Shown here: piece by piece, positions 43,801-48,300 of the stretch
Position numbering within the stretch: the first letter of the stretch is position 1
Layout: every line of letters starts with the position of its first letter
Source: Symsagittifera roscoffensis
Taxonomy: Eukaryota > Xenacoelomorpha > Acoela > Convolutidae
Assembly (NCBI RefSeq): GCF_963678635.1
Contig: NC_087070.1
Location: 45,987,467 to 46,051,466, forward strand
DNA: 64,000 nucleotides
Direction of reading: 5' to 3'
Made by a program: the position numbers and the translations under genes
Notes under the pieces: generated by a model
Seen by the model: only the letters and a program-made list of their open reading frames with translations
Told to the model about the DNA's origin: nothing
Database searches by the model: none

Positions 43801-44577
43801 TCGAAACAGACTTTGTTCTTACACTCCTGAGAAATGAGAAGGTAACGATGCCGACGGATATTTTTATCTACGCGAATTAAGAACATTAAAAAAGCATATT
43901 GGTGATTGAATGTTTTATCGTATTGAAGACATTTGAAGTCTTTTTTTGATAAAGAAATTTGTCAGTTTTCCACTAGGCAACGTCGGTTTCTTGTAAGGAT
44001 ACATTTCTGTGATGTATTTTAAATTGAGTGCAATGACCACATTTTGTATTCCAGTAGACATTACAAAGCTAAATCATGTTGTACCAATTCATAGAACTAA
44101 ATCAATGAAGTCAATGATTACAGCATACCTAGGACCATCAACAGGTCAAAGACCTTGATTTTACGCCCCTAAACATCACTATAAACATCGATTTGAGGTA
44201 ATCTAATCAAAGCAGAAACATTACAAAATTAACTTAAATGGCAATATACTATACCCATTAGTAACTGAAACCGATTACTCACCACGAAAATATCTGCTCC
44301 AATTAACGCATGGGATAATTTTTGATCAAATTGAAATTGACTAAACAATCTGGCGAAGAGTAAACAAGTTTTCTAAATTTGTCTGTTCTTGTGTTGTCTT
44401 AGGAAGTCGGCAAACTCACAAGGCAAAATTTACATCCATGTTCCCAATCTGAACAAGAAGCGAGGAATGGGGGGCAAGATGGGGGGTCATGGGCGAAAGG
44501 GGGGCAGTCAGGAAGTGGACATTGAAAGCATGCCCAAACTGAACACAACTTCCCAAGTTTGTGTCGACTCATACTAA
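1674..44577 (+). CDS. CLCA: CLCA-like gene with two tandem homologous exon arrays (partial, 5' end outside window)
   Basis: Twenty-eight exons on one strand: 15 module exons (A1-A15), 5 half-VWA exons (B1-B5) and 8 C-terminal exons (E1-E8). All A and B exons have phase 0 at both ends, so any A can join any B and any B can join E1 without a frameshift. The E exon phases (0,0,2,1,1,1,0,2) are mutually consistent and end at a stop at 44,575-44,577. CLCA proteins are extracellular or membrane-anchored regulators with an N-terminal metalloprotease domain, a VWA domain, a beta-sandwich and an FnIII region. The metalloprotease and the first half of the VWA (DxSxS motif) are not in the window and must lie upstream if present. 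Array B and E1-E8 match CLCA order directly. Assignment of array A to the same transcript rests on strand, phase and position, not on transcript evidence. Confidence 0.75.
2290..2713 (+). mobile_element. hAT-type MITE with perfect 8-bp target-site duplication
   Basis: The element begins caggggcggatctagga and ends ctgcccctg, so the termini are inverted. It is flanked on both sides by the same 8 bp, cttgcaat (2,282-2,289 and 2,714-2,721). An 8-bp duplication with short CAGGGGCGG-type termini is typical of hAT superfamily elements. No transposase is encoded; internal G and C runs (2,667-2,699) form a large imperfect palindrome. Confidence 0.85.
2733..3150 (+). mobile_element. hAT-type MITE, older copy
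   Basis: Same family as the element at 2,290. It starts cagaggcggatctagga and ends in a degenerate terminus (acctctactg) after a C-run and an A-run. The flanks attattgt and ctcattgt match at 6 of 8 positions, consistent with an aged target-site duplication. Confidence 0.75.
3731..3866. repeat. Foldback inverted repeat (about 56-bp arms)
   Basis: The left arm 3,731-3,786 is nearly the reverse complement of 3,810-3,866, with a 23-nt loop. The outer ends are tagctaaaggaattttaagc and its complement. One small mismatch/indel cluster lies near the loop side. It lies in the A1-A2 intron; probably a foldback MITE. Confidence 0.85.
4150..4300 (+). repeat. Dispersed repeat R2, partial copy
   Basis: Repeats the ttttcgcggtttg and aactatcgagca blocks, and the 'aaaaacctgatcgat' block, seen at 1-120 and 24,280-24,390. 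No coding potential seen. Confidence 0.55.
4530..6240 (+). pseudogene. Degenerate non-LTR retrotransposon (jockey/CR1-like) reverse transcriptase
   Basis: Reading across frames, typical LINE RT fragments appear in order: a 'LLPALVKVVEKLIYNRINQF' type segment near 5,128-5,185, a KEINT..FL segment near 5,300, a 'KGVPHGSVL' segment near 5,498-5,525 and an IND-L type block near 5,545. Past 5,880 come further C-terminal fragments such as RTKNSLHKRI and YSGMSF. Stops and frameshifts are frequent, so it is dead. It sits in the A1-A2 intron on the gene's strand. Confidence 0.7.
6280..6560 (+). repeat. Dispersed repeat R2, copy
   Basis: Contains 'agtaatgaacgtagtga', 'ctcctatataggtcttgct' and 'cagttttctcaagttgggtt', shared with 24,190-24,480 and 14,830-14,940. 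Non-coding. Confidence 0.6.
7528..7640. repeat. Short imperfect inverted repeat
   Basis: Arms at 7,528-7,560 and 7,610-7,640 share agcagtcttgtt / aacaagactgct and agggcttc / gaagccct. The middle is diverged. Probably a small foldback element; no function claimed. Confidence 0.6.
8147..8287 (+). CDS. Exon A2: two-cysteine helical module
   Basis: 141 nt, 47 residues, phase 0/0. Acceptor cttttgcag|gag; donor gag|gttggt, which is weak at position +3. The first Cys lies in KSDEC and the second, after 30 residues, in QTDC. The sequence is highly charged and helix-like, closest to A1 and A3. Confidence 0.75.
8340..8900 (+). repeat. Interspersed repeat R1 with tRNA-like section
   Basis: Nearly collinear with 40,393-40,880 over about 500 bp, including 'acataatgtggctttatg' and 'gttagcatatgtagctgct'. 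The tRNA-like part at 8,790-8,870 has a box-A-like gtggctgaaagg and a box-B-like agattcgaatccg. This supports a tRNA-derived SINE with a long body, or a composite element. Confidence 0.7.
10245..10382 (+). CDS. Exon A3: two-cysteine helical module
   Basis: 138 nt, 46 residues, phase 0/0. Acceptor ttggacag|gag; donor gag|gtaaac. The two cysteines (KSEEC and KTTC) are 29 residues apart. Shares the KELxDA core with A2, suggesting a recent duplication. Confidence 0.78.
10383..13091 (+). other. A3-A4 intron
   Basis: Contains an R1-type block at 10,860-11,060 and a tRNA-like block at 11,265-11,345 (cggaggttcgaatcac, box-B-like). No supported exon on the + strand was seen. Confidence 0.5.
11265..11345 (+). 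repeat. tRNA-derived SINE head
   Basis: 'gtggctcaggtctgtgtggt' resembles box A and 'ggaggttcgaatcacg' resembles box B, about the right distance apart for a tRNA-like promoter. No clean cloverleaf can be drawn, so a functional tRNA gene is not claimed. Confidence 0.5.
13092..13235 (+). CDS. Exon A4: two-cysteine helical module
   Basis: 144 nt, 48 residues, phase 0/0. Acceptor gtatgtttag|gac; donor gag|gttaga. A Gly/Ser start (SGGSG) precedes ACAKQQ; 29 residues separate the cysteines; the second lies in ALLDCKA. It is a near duplicate of A5 in sequence and splice sites. Confidence 0.82.
14840..15090 (+). repeat. Dispersed repeat R2, copy
   Basis: Shares 'aagtggaatttatttttaag', 'atttcccagcg' and 'ccagttttctcaagttgggt' with 6,470-6,540. 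Non-coding. Confidence 0.6.
15540..15840 (+). repeat. Dispersed repeat R2, copy
   Basis: Contains the 'attgatccagtg' and 'caaattgggtt' blocks and the tail block 'cttttccaactgtcagttgg', found also near 24,615 and 41,185. Confidence 0.55.
15965..16105 (+). CDS. Exon A5: two-cysteine helical module
   Basis: 141 nt, 47 residues, phase 0/0. Acceptor tatgttgtag|gag; donor gag|gttaga as in A4. The start is ESSGGS, then ACAKQQ, with 29 residues between cysteines. The strong match to A4 marks a recent tandem duplication. Confidence 0.82.
16630..17762 (+). repeat. Tandem repeat, about 190-bp unit x 6
   Basis: The marker aagtatgtcaaacttc starts at 16,630, 16,820, 17,010, 17,200, 17,389 and 17,579, so the period is 190 bp (189 once). 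Units are nearly identical. Where complete, each junction carries a palindrome with 12-bp arms atatcgcgaagt / acttcgcgatat around a 7-nt loop. It lies in the A5-A6 intron. ORFs across it are repeat artefacts. Confidence 0.95.
17930..18067 (+). CDS. Exon A6: two-cysteine helical module
   Basis: 138 nt, 46 residues, phase 0/0. Acceptor tttgtatag|aac; donor caa|gtgtgt. A run of six serines precedes the first Cys; 29 residues to the second Cys (DLDQC). It has the SNVIDLLQKDL core shared with A7-A9. Confidence 0.82.
18129..18475 (+). repeat. Intragenic duplication, copy 1 (first block)
   Basis: Closely matches 22,248-22,620, including 'tcatcattacgatgatgtt', 'ttctggttgtctcaattg' and 'ttctcgcttccatttcctgc'. 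The 113-residue ORF here is not conserved as protein and is treated as intronic. Confidence 0.85.
19026..19172 (+). CDS. Exon A7: two-cysteine helical module
   Basis: 147 nt, 49 residues, phase 0/0. Acceptor tgtgttag|gtg; donor tcg|gtttgt. An acidic Gly-containing start (VDGSGDSKDC) and 29 residues to DLNKC. The MIDLLQQDL core matches A6. A decayed second copy of its 3' end lies at 22,859-22,878. Confidence 0.82.
19230..19510 (+). repeat. SINE-like repeat with tRNA-like box B
   Basis: 'gatggagtaggttcgattcc' is followed by a body block ('tatttcagtttgttta') and a tail ('aattgcagcttcg...ctgtgtcaatag'). The same order appears at 23,815-24,040. Short ORFs on both strands here are not coding. Confidence 0.65.
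20190..20336 (+). CDS. Exon A8: two-cysteine helical module
   Basis: 147 nt, 49 residues, phase 0/0. Acceptor gtgttgccag|gtt; donor tcg|gtgcgt. The start VDGNDGAASGC is followed by 29 residues to SLDKC; the SSNVIQSL core is shared with A6 and A9. Confidence 0.83.
21048..21182 (+). CDS. Exon A9: two-cysteine helical module
   Basis: 135 nt, 45 residues, phase 0/0. Acceptor gttattcag|gtg; donor cag|gtaggc. A glycine-rich start (EGGGGDGGDC) and 29 residues to DLEEC. The SPNVIRLLRADL core is diagnostic of the A6-A9 subtype. Confidence 0.85.
22064..22213 (+). CDS. Exon A10: two-cysteine helical module
   Basis: 150 nt, 50 residues, phase 0/0. Acceptor tttttctgtag|ggt; donor cag|gtcagt (strong). 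The start is GGGVDGGSAASNEC; 30 residues separate the cysteines; the second is in YFQC. Confidence 0.85.
22248..23045 (+). repeat. Intragenic duplication, copy 2, with decayed A7 exon
   Basis: Matches 18,129-19,330 in two blocks (22,248-22,620 and 22,640-23,045). The acceptor and most of exon A7 are deleted; only its last 18 nt remain, and the donor changed from tcg|gtttgt to tcg|gcttgt (22,859-22,884). A small internal tandem copy of a 'cgcttccatttcctgctgcc' block lies at 22,477-22,550. Confidence 0.85.
23195..23561 (+). mobile_element. hAT-type MITE
   Basis: Same family as 2,290-2,713. It starts cagggccgcctagga and ends atccgcccctg. The flanks cgcataca and ctcataca match at 7 of 8 positions, supporting a target-site duplication. 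Confidence 0.82.
23815..24050 (+). repeat. SINE-like repeat with tRNA-like section
   Basis: 'atagctcaattagcaatgga' resembles box A and 'agttcgattcccgtagagg' resembles box B. The body and tail match 19,325-19,510. Confidence 0.65.
24140..24680 (+). repeat. Dispersed repeat R2, long copy
   Basis: Contains most R2 blocks in order: 'gtaatgaacgtagtgag', 'ttttcgcggtttg', 'cactatcgaacagc', 'gatccagttttctcaagttg' and 'ctcttttccaact'. This is one of the most complete copies in the window. Confidence 0.65.
25066..25224 (+). CDS. Exon A11: two-cysteine helical module
   Basis: 159 nt, 53 residues, phase 0/0. Acceptor tctgcttag|ggt; donor gag|gtcagc. A long glycine-rich start (GGDGGQGGEGVDC) and 28 residues to SLEEC. 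The preceding intron has a C-rich tract at 25,003-25,015. Confidence 0.85.
25770..25910 (+). CDS. Exon A12: two-cysteine module, shortest spacing
   Basis: 141 nt, 47 residues, phase 0/0. Acceptor tttgttcag|ggc; donor gat|gtaagt (near perfect). The start GGSGGDGTLSC is followed by only 25 residues to the second Cys (NAAC), with an acidic tail. Start of the GGS/GGD subtype A12-A14. Confidence 0.83.
26246..26500. promoter_or_regulatory. Inverted repeat enclosing exon A13 (candidate splicing-control RNA stem)
   Basis: 26,246-26,266 (begins tggcaactggct) and 26,480-26,500 (ends agccagttgcca) are reverse complements at 20 of 21 positions. They flank exon A13 at 13 nt upstream of its start and 47 nt downstream of its end. 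In pre-mRNA they would form a stem with the exon in the loop. Function is inferred; the complementarity is direct. Confidence 0.8.
26280..26432 (+). CDS. Exon A13: two-cysteine helical module
   Basis: 153 nt, 51 residues, phase 0/0. Acceptor gtttttcag|ggt; donor aat|gtgagt. The start GGDSNTGVTTC leads to 30 residues before YEKC. It lies inside a 21-nt inverted repeat. Confidence 0.87.
26951..27112 (+). CDS. Exon A14: two-cysteine helical module
   Basis: 162 nt, 54 residues, phase 0/0. Acceptor ttgggtttag|ggt; donor ttg|gttagt. The start GGSGNALASC and 32 residues to YSKC; similar to A13 in the QYxKCxxxGG end. Flanked by a short complementary pair (26,923-26,930 and 27,155-27,162). Confidence 0.87.
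27744..27917 (+). CDS. Exon A15: last module of array A
   Basis: 174 nt, 58 residues, phase 0/0. Acceptor atcactgtttag|aac; donor tat|gtaagt. TCATLSSAI resembles the CLCA VWA helix that follows the GGT MIDAS loop (C-x-x-L-x-S-A pattern). The cysteine spacing is the longest, at 37. It directly precedes array B. Confidence 0.87.
28671..28943 (+). CDS. Exon B1: VWA C-terminal half, variant 1
   Basis: 273 nt, 91 residues, phase 0/0. Acceptor tttaaacag|aag; donor atg|gtattt. HEIVFVVSN occupies the place of the CLCA beta-strand and MIDAS loop (EIVLLTDGED in vertebrates), followed by a second strand KLSFAFARYHAW and an AVFD segment. The MIDAS aspartate is replaced by Ser. The rest of 27,918-28,670 shows a G-rich tract at 27,929-27,947 and no exon. 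Confidence 0.82.
28995..29019 (+). promoter_or_regulatory. Candidate selector sequence after B1
   Basis: gttagcggtcggt (28,999-29,011) is the perfect 13-nt complement of accgaccgctaac at 31,989-32,001. It lies 56 nt past the B1 donor. Confidence 0.75.
29276..29539 (+). CDS. Exon B2: VWA C-terminal half, variant 2
   Basis: 264 nt, 88 residues, phase 0/0. Acceptor gttttgaccag|aac; donor acg|gtaagg. SELMLVVSN corresponds to HEIVFVVSN of B1 and IKLSVFFAINFQYA to the second strand. It has two cysteines near the end (ANCG, HCRF), absent from the other variants. Confidence 0.8.
29607..29618 (+). promoter_or_regulatory. Candidate selector sequence after B2
   Basis: aagttagcggtc is the perfect 12-nt complement of gaccgctaactt at 31,992-32,003; 68 nt past the B2 donor. 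Confidence 0.75.
29777..30076 (+). CDS. Exon B3: VWA C-terminal half, variant 3
   Basis: 300 nt, 100 residues, phase 0/0. Acceptor ttggttcaaag|gat; donor atg|gtagtt. YGVISG..AHEIVLITSFED matches CLCA EIVLLTDGED except that the MIDAS D is S. ALTVIQATQYYY is the next strand, then LKGTPGSLFSLQSQD. Closest relative is B4. Confidence 0.88.
30125..30136 (+). promoter_or_regulatory. Candidate selector sequence after B3
   Basis: aggtcgggaagc can pair with gctgcccgacc at 31,981-31,991 in two runs (ggtcggg and agc) with one mismatch; 48 nt past the B3 donor. Confidence 0.6.
30270..30321 (+). repeat. 19-bp tandem repeat, 2.5 copies
   Basis: cgaccgattcacgacagta occurs at 30,270-30,288 and 30,289-30,307, then a partial copy begins at 30,308. 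It lies between B3 and the B-type relic. Confidence 0.9.
30415..30600 (+). pseudogene. Relic of a B-type exon
   Basis: One frame reads TNLVFVNFS and then YNVIEQEAMFVFRI, which parallels B1 (HEIVFVVSN, then ATVLEQSLKLSFAF) at the same spacing. No acceptor gives phase 0, and the frame runs to a stop at 30,600 without a B-like C-terminal part. It sits between B3 and B4, where an extra array member would be expected. Confidence 0.5.
30624..30926 (+). CDS. Exon B4: VWA C-terminal half, variant 4
   Basis: 303 nt, 101 residues, phase 0/0. Acceptor gaaattttag|ggt; donor atg|gtaata. YGAISG..AHEIVLITSYQD, SLTVVHARQFSY and LKGTPGSLFTLQSQD line up with B3 along the whole exon. The MIDAS aspartate is again Ser. 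Confidence 0.88.
30999..31013 (+). promoter_or_regulatory. Candidate selector sequence after B4
   Basis: cggtcgggaagc (31,002-31,013) can pair with gctgcccgaccg at 31,981-31,992 (8 + 3 bp, one mismatch); about 75 nt past the B4 donor. The stretch from here to 31,547 shows no other gene. Confidence 0.65.
31548..31811 (+). CDS. Exon B5: VWA C-terminal half, variant 5 (last of the array)
   Basis: 264 nt, 88 residues, phase 0/0. Acceptor atatgcttag|gcg; donor gtt|gtaaga. VKIVVASSA stands where the others have HEIVxxxS, and KLIFTAPHAW resembles KLSFAFARYHAW of B1. Its end (QETVHDVVNSRN) resembles the CLCA helix before the beta-sandwich. It could instead be the constant exon joining array B to E1; the docking element after it favours variant status. 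Confidence 0.8.
31981..32003 (+). promoter_or_regulatory. Candidate docking site for mutually exclusive splicing of array B
   Basis: The element contains gctgcccgacc and the overlapping accgaccgctaactt. Its 3' part is complementary to the sequences after B1 (13 nt) and B2 (12 nt), and its 5' part to those after B3 and B4. It lies 170 nt past the B5 donor and 4.3 kb before E1. One element with several competing partners is the established docking/selector design. Confidence 0.72.
32290..32680 (+). repeat. Interspersed repeat R1 with tRNA-like section
   Basis: Contains 'ttttccaacctaagtcgcta', a box-B-like 'gagggttcgaacctgg' and the tail 'tgcgaagtgcaacttcacct'. It lies in the B5-E1 intron. Confidence 0.6.
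33169..33405. repeat. Foldback inverted repeat (about 75-bp arms)
   Basis: 33,169-33,245 and 33,330-33,405 are almost exact reverse complements (ends ttaatttgagacggcag and ctgccgtctcaaattaa) with an 84-nt spacer. A direct repeat of caggtcggaacaacaag occurs in the spacer (33,293) and again at 33,436. Probably a foldback transposon in the B5-E1 intron. Confidence 0.9.
33700..34060 (+). repeat. Dispersed repeat R2, diverged copy
   Basis: Contains 'ggcaatgagcgtagtgg', 'atgtcgtgatgattttt', 'ggcaactccatcgaaa' and 'tgatccagtttcctcaaatt'. The rest of 34,060-36,276 has another partial copy near 35,040-35,190 and a degenerate MITE at 35,560. Confidence 0.5.
35560..35800 (+). mobile_element. hAT-type MITE, degenerate remnant
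   Basis: Begins ccaggagtggatctgg and keeps the internal blocks 'gtttttcgaggggtgcgg', 'gcgcgcgctctcgcctc' and 'taagctttggcgac', in the order of the intact copies. The 3' end is lost. Confidence 0.6.
36277..36639 (+). CDS. CLCA: CLCA exon E1: beta-sandwich after the VWA
   Basis: 363 nt, 121 residues, phase 0/0. Acceptor cccatttcag|att; donor aag|gtaaat. It opens with QKQVTLNKPF, then NNITTVTVDGG, the counterpart of the CLCA segment with ng-T-x-VD-x-T-x-G. VRFMIPLEGRK aligns with the CLCA strand before the G-x-W motif. First constant exon after the arrays. Confidence 0.88.
36700..36960 (+). repeat. Dispersed repeat R2, copy
   Basis: Contains 'gttttctcaaattgg' and 'gtcgattaacgtagtgactc', then 'ggtcgtgatgattttttgtc'. 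Intronic; a further R2 part lies near 37,340-37,600. Confidence 0.5.
37010..37340 (+). repeat. Interspersed repeat R1 with tRNA-like section
   Basis: 'tattagtacgaaccttattt', a tRNA-like block at 37,165-37,235 (gtggttagtgcgtgag; cggattcgagaag) and the tail 'tgcgaagcacagcttcgcct' appear in the order seen at 40,393-41,260. Between 37,600 and 38,852 I see only intron sequence. Confidence 0.65.
38853..39274 (+). CDS. CLCA: CLCA exon E2: GxW strand and acidic linker
   Basis: 422 nt, phase 0 start, phase 2 end. AIGNWTITVFED is the CLCA G-x-W motif strand. About 85 residues follow that are rich in E, D, K and S (for example ENTENEAETEAEKAKRSSE); then GPIVRLSGKI resumes the family pattern. Donor cg|gtaaaa is chosen because it alone joins E3 in frame; a nearer gtaaga at 39,240 would not. 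Confidence 0.85.
39867..40033 (+). CDS. CLCA: CLCA exon E3: VTA strand and LLDNGA motif
   Basis: 167 nt, phase 2 start, phase 1 end. Acceptor tgtttgcag|t; donor gcca|gtgagt. ILDAEVKVMFE matches the CLCA piL-x-A-x-VtA strand and TITLLDNGA is a hallmark CLCA motif, completed across the intron with E4. Confidence 0.92.
40051..40100 (+). repeat. CA/CATA-rich microsatellite
   Basis: Mixed acacgcacgcac and catacataca units just downstream of the E3 donor. Confidence 0.8.
40103..40392 (-). mobile_element. hAT-type MITE, reverse orientation, truncated
   Basis: Matches the MITE family in reverse: cagcagatttaggggg end, a g-run/c-run palindrome, and 'gtactattttgagatatcc'. It stops within the family's 'gtcgacaaaatttt' region, where an R1 repeat takes over. 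Confidence 0.75.
40393..40900 (+). repeat. Interspersed repeat R1 with tRNA-like section
   Basis: Collinear with 8,340-8,880. The tRNA-like block at 40,785-40,860 has a type-II-like box A (cgtggccgagagggcagggc). Confidence 0.7.
40900..41270 (+). repeat. Dispersed repeat R2 with R1 tail
   Basis: 'ctcttatataggtattgctg', 'aaaggaaggcaaac' and 'ttttccaactgtcagttggc' (R2), then 'tgcgaagcgcagcttcgg' (R1 tail). Suggests R1 and R2 may be parts of one composite element. Between 41,270 and 41,774 nothing else is seen. Confidence 0.55.
41775..41930 (+). CDS. CLCA: CLCA exon E4: GDGVYSGFF motif
   Basis: 156 nt, phase 1/1. Acceptor ttaacag|at; donor ccag|gtcagt. GDVTAGDGVYSGFF completes the CLCA LLDNGAGAD...DDGVYSRYF block begun in E3; a GRL strand follows. 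Confidence 0.93.
42182..42403 (+). CDS. CLCA: CLCA exon E5: start of FnIII-like region
   Basis: 222 nt, phase 1/1. Acceptor acttccag|ga; donor attg|gtaagg. IAPARVIDLALVDSS corresponds to the CLCA PPGxITDLxA start of the FnIII-like domain, and FTRSGDDLDK to WTAPGDDYDxG. Confidence 0.92.
42725..42918 (+). CDS. CLCA: CLCA exon E6: FnIII-like region
   Basis: 194 nt, phase 1 start, phase 0 end. Acceptor tgtataatag|gc; donor aag|gtttct (weak). QYDIRISANLTEMYLNF matches the CLCA YxIRIS strand. Confidence 0.9.
43229..43407 (+). CDS. CLCA: CLCA exon E7: last FnIII strand and transmembrane segment
   Basis: 179 nt, phase 0 start, phase 2 end. Acceptor gtgttgcag|gtg; donor caag|gtacac. VFAVGLRANDTLNSSPVSN matches the CLCA IAIQAVDxxxxxSxxSN strand. 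About 22 hydrophobic residues (VFIAALLLIAFILLSTLFYV) then RRAAR form a single-pass anchor with a cytoplasmic stop-transfer. Confidence 0.93.
44403..44577 (+). CDS. CLCA: CLCA exon E8: cytoplasmic tail and stop
   Basis: 175 nt, phase 2 start. Acceptor ttgtcttag|g; taa stop at 44,575-44,577. The tail is basic and rich in Gly/Met (MGGKMGGHGRKGG). The 43,408-44,402 intron shows nothing else. Confidence 0.9.
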
Positions 44578-45310
44578 ATATAAAGAGACATGCAAATGGC
44601 CATGTATCGTTTCAACTGTGGACATGCATTTGGAAAAATATAATTACTATGCAATTATGGTCATTCGATTTGGCATACAAATGAAAAGAAATCTGACTTG
44701 ACATGACATCTTAATGGACAGTTTGGAAATACAAAATTGAATGCGACTTTTTGGACTTATTTTTCGTTGGCCAGCCAACAACTTTGGACTCTATGGAATA
44801 CTTGATGGCACAAAGTTTCGAAATCACTTGGGCGAAAACTGGAACGAAACCTGGACAAAAATTACAATGGACAACCAGATCGGGTCAATTTGGATGAAAT
44901 CTACGAAACTTTTGATAATTTTTGCTTGACAAAAGATTAATTCACAATTTTCCTGCTCGTAATTCAAAGTAGAAAACTTGAAATATTGAGATGTTTTTTT
45001 TTGAGAAAACTCATTATGCACTACTGTCTACACGATAAATTAAATGGATAATTTTTGTAAGATGAATAATAACTTCATTTGAAATTGTTAAAATGAAGAT
45101 TAAATTGATATGAACTGAAGGGATGATTATGAAAATGCAATATTTGCATTCTTTCGTTTTAGCGGTCAAAGGTACAAAAGGTCATTGAACTATAAGTGCA
45201 TTAAATTGCTGCTGGGTGCTATTCTCTCAAATTCTATCGCTTGTTTGACACTGTACTACTGTGTAACTGTGTTTTGTATCTTTTATAAATAAATAATTCA
45301 TTGATAAGCA
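44578..45310 (+). terminator. CLCA: CLCA 3' UTR and likely polyadenylation signal
   Basis: No gene between the stop and 45,310. aataaa at 45,288-45,293, within ataaataaataa, is the best polyadenylation signal; the exact cleavage site is not determinable here. Confidence 0.55.
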
Positions 45311-48300
45311 TGCGCAATTTCGATGTGTTGAACTGGACAAAGGTGTCTCAAACTTGGCCAACCTTCCCTCACTACATACCTTTTAGCTTATTGTTAAAAA
45401 GCAAACTTAATTGTTGACAACTGAAAGTGTAATTGTATGTGCGGTCCTTGACTAAGGGAGGGTTGCTCACGTTTTTTGTATTTTCTTCAATGAAAAAATG
45501 AAATATTAGGTTTTGTTTTGTATTGCAGAATAAAAATCATGTCTTGTTATTAGTGATAGATTTAGTATAAAGCATATATGCATATATACCATGCTTTGCA
45601 ACTATGAATCATTAAGTTTTGCACGCTCCAAGATAAAGTTAGATCCAGTGACGCTTAGAAAATGTTGGAGCCGCAATCAATTTAATTTGTATTTAAAAGT
45701 GCTTGCAGTGAAGCTAGATGCTTTCTATAAAACTTTTTGTTAACTTGCATGTAGGAGCTATTCCGCATTTGTATGATGTTTTGTATTGAAAATAAAATCA
45801 AATATTGGCTTTCTAGGGATTCATCGTAATTTAAATTGATCTGAAGTTGGAAATAATTGCGGTGACCAAAATTTGAATGGATCTCAAGAAACGGTTCCGC
45901 TTGGGGCAAATCAATTTATTTTCTGTAGCATGAAAATTAAATAAATTAAAACTTGAGCAAAATTAAATTTTGTTCGAAATAAGTTTTTTTTTCCTAAGTG
46001 GATGGGAGTTTGGGTGAAGTGGTTAGTTCTTCCATCTTGCGATGAAGAGTTTAATGGTGCAAGGCTTCTCATAGTACGTGTTCGCTGTTTGAGAGAGAAA
46101 AAGGAATTAATTTTAAATGGATCACGTTCCTTTCGGTGTGAACAGATTTGTGGTTGCTTACAACCTTGAGTATACCATTAATAAAACGCAAAAAATTTTC
46201 TAGGCGCTCAACAAAGATTTTGATGAGAAAAAAAAACTGTATTAGATAGTGTTTGTTCCGACCGCTAAAAGTGGGGAGAATTTTTGTGTTCATGTCTCAA
46301 TATTTTTTTACCCACGCAAAGTTACGTCCCACAAAAACTTATCAGAATATTTTGAGTCAAATATCATCTTGAAGCCTTTCGGCCGTTAGACGAGCGTAAC
46401 TGTAAAGCTCTCTGACTCGAGAAAAGTTGGCGCGGAACATTTTTTTATTTAAGTCTAATTTGGAGTGCGCAACACGGATCGCTCGTAACTAAGCTATAAA
46501 AATATGTTTTGCTCTGTTTTACTCCAAATAGTTCTTCTCCAGCGCTAAGAATTTAAAAGAATCCGAAATTGTTGAAATGAATGAATGAAGTTAAAATTTT
46601 TGCGAAGATAAATAGTAAATAAAAACCCTACTTTAGGTATTTGGGGTTTCTCTGCTTGCACCACAACTGCTTGTATCAGAGCGAAGCCTTGAATGTTCCG
46701 ACTGCTCCTTAAAGTTTACGGAGTAGTCTTCGCTTAAGAAAAACTTGATCTAATTTTTAAGTTTTTTTGCAAATATAAAGTAGAAAGTAACACAATTAGC
46801 GTATAGATAAATATTTGAGCTTCGTCTGGAGAAAAAACCACATCAACCACAAATATTCCGTCACTTTCTTCGAAAGACGGAACAATAGGTAAATGTGATC
46901 GGCAGCTTCAGGTAAATGTGATAGGTAAATGCGCTAATTGCAAAGAAACCGGCCGTTCTTGTTGAAGTTTTGCTTAACGCTTCCCCTTGTACAAAGATTT
47001 GCGTAAACTCTAGTAAATGAATCTGAAAAATTTACACTTGGAATTTTTTGAACAGAAAACTTCTTTGTTTTGTTGCCAATTTTCCAAAAAAACGTAGTAC
47101 TTAAAACGCTTTTTAAAATCTGAGGAATTTTGAATTTGTCTGCTTACATCGCGCACAAAAAGCTACTCAAACTTGGAACTGTTTTTCAAACAAAAACTGT
47201 TTGGGGGCGTGTCGTTTAAGCTGCTCAGCAACCGACAGTTTTCGGTTTTAGTCAAAAATGCTGTCAAGGCGAAAGAACGCCCTATTGTCGTAGATAAATG
47301 AAAACCTAAGAGTTTTGCTGTTTTTCGACTCGTGCAAGTAGAACAAAGCAGTTCAGCGAGTTTTGGTACCACCTGAACTTCAGAAGTTTGGGCAGGAACG
47401 GATCCTGGGTGAGAAAGAAAATTAAGTTTTCTCAGAACTTCCGAAGTTCTTTCATCAGCAACAGGCCACGCATCGACTTGCTTGTATGCGCCGTACCGTT
47501 TTATGTCATATCAGAACTTCATTTCATCAAGTTGAATGTTTTCGGCACGTGACTGAATTCTATCAACAAAAAGCAATTTCACCAAAAATATTTTCTTCCT
47601 CGGAGTTTTTTAAAACAAATGTTTCTAGATGTTGCAAGCGGGGACAATTCTTGTAGAGCGATGACATGAACAGTTTTCTAGCCTATAATCAGATTTTTTT
47701 CTGACATAGACAAGTACTTCAAACTTATATAGACAATAGCGAAGTTTGGCCGAAACTAAAATTTAACTTCTAGCTTTTTAACAACTTGTTTACCACTCAC
47801 AACTTGTACTATGTTTTAAAAATTATCAACATTCAAATTGATGCGAGTGGCCAGTAACTCCTGGTTGACCTCCATAGACCAAAAATGCTAATCATACTAT
47901 TCCATAAACTAAGTCTATGAAAAAATAGTTTTTGTCACTTGTGTTTGGTCACGAACACATCCCAAAAATTGCCAAAATTTAAAAATTTGATGCTTTCACT
48001 ATAAACACATGCAAAAAAATTGAAAAAAAATTATTTCAAAAAAATTTTATGCTCATACGTGATTTTATCTCCTAATTTTTTTGCTGATTGCTCTGAAAAA
48101 GTTAATGCACTATTGCTTGAAATATTGACCTAGTGTTTCAAACATTGCACTACTGTTTCAAATAATGCCCTAGTTTTTCAAATATGGCAACGAAACATTC
48201 TTAGCACGTGTGTTTTATGGAGTGATGAAAACTTAGACTAGCTATTGACCAGCTTACATAAATATGTTAGAATTGAAACTTTTCGCTCTATTCTTTTAGT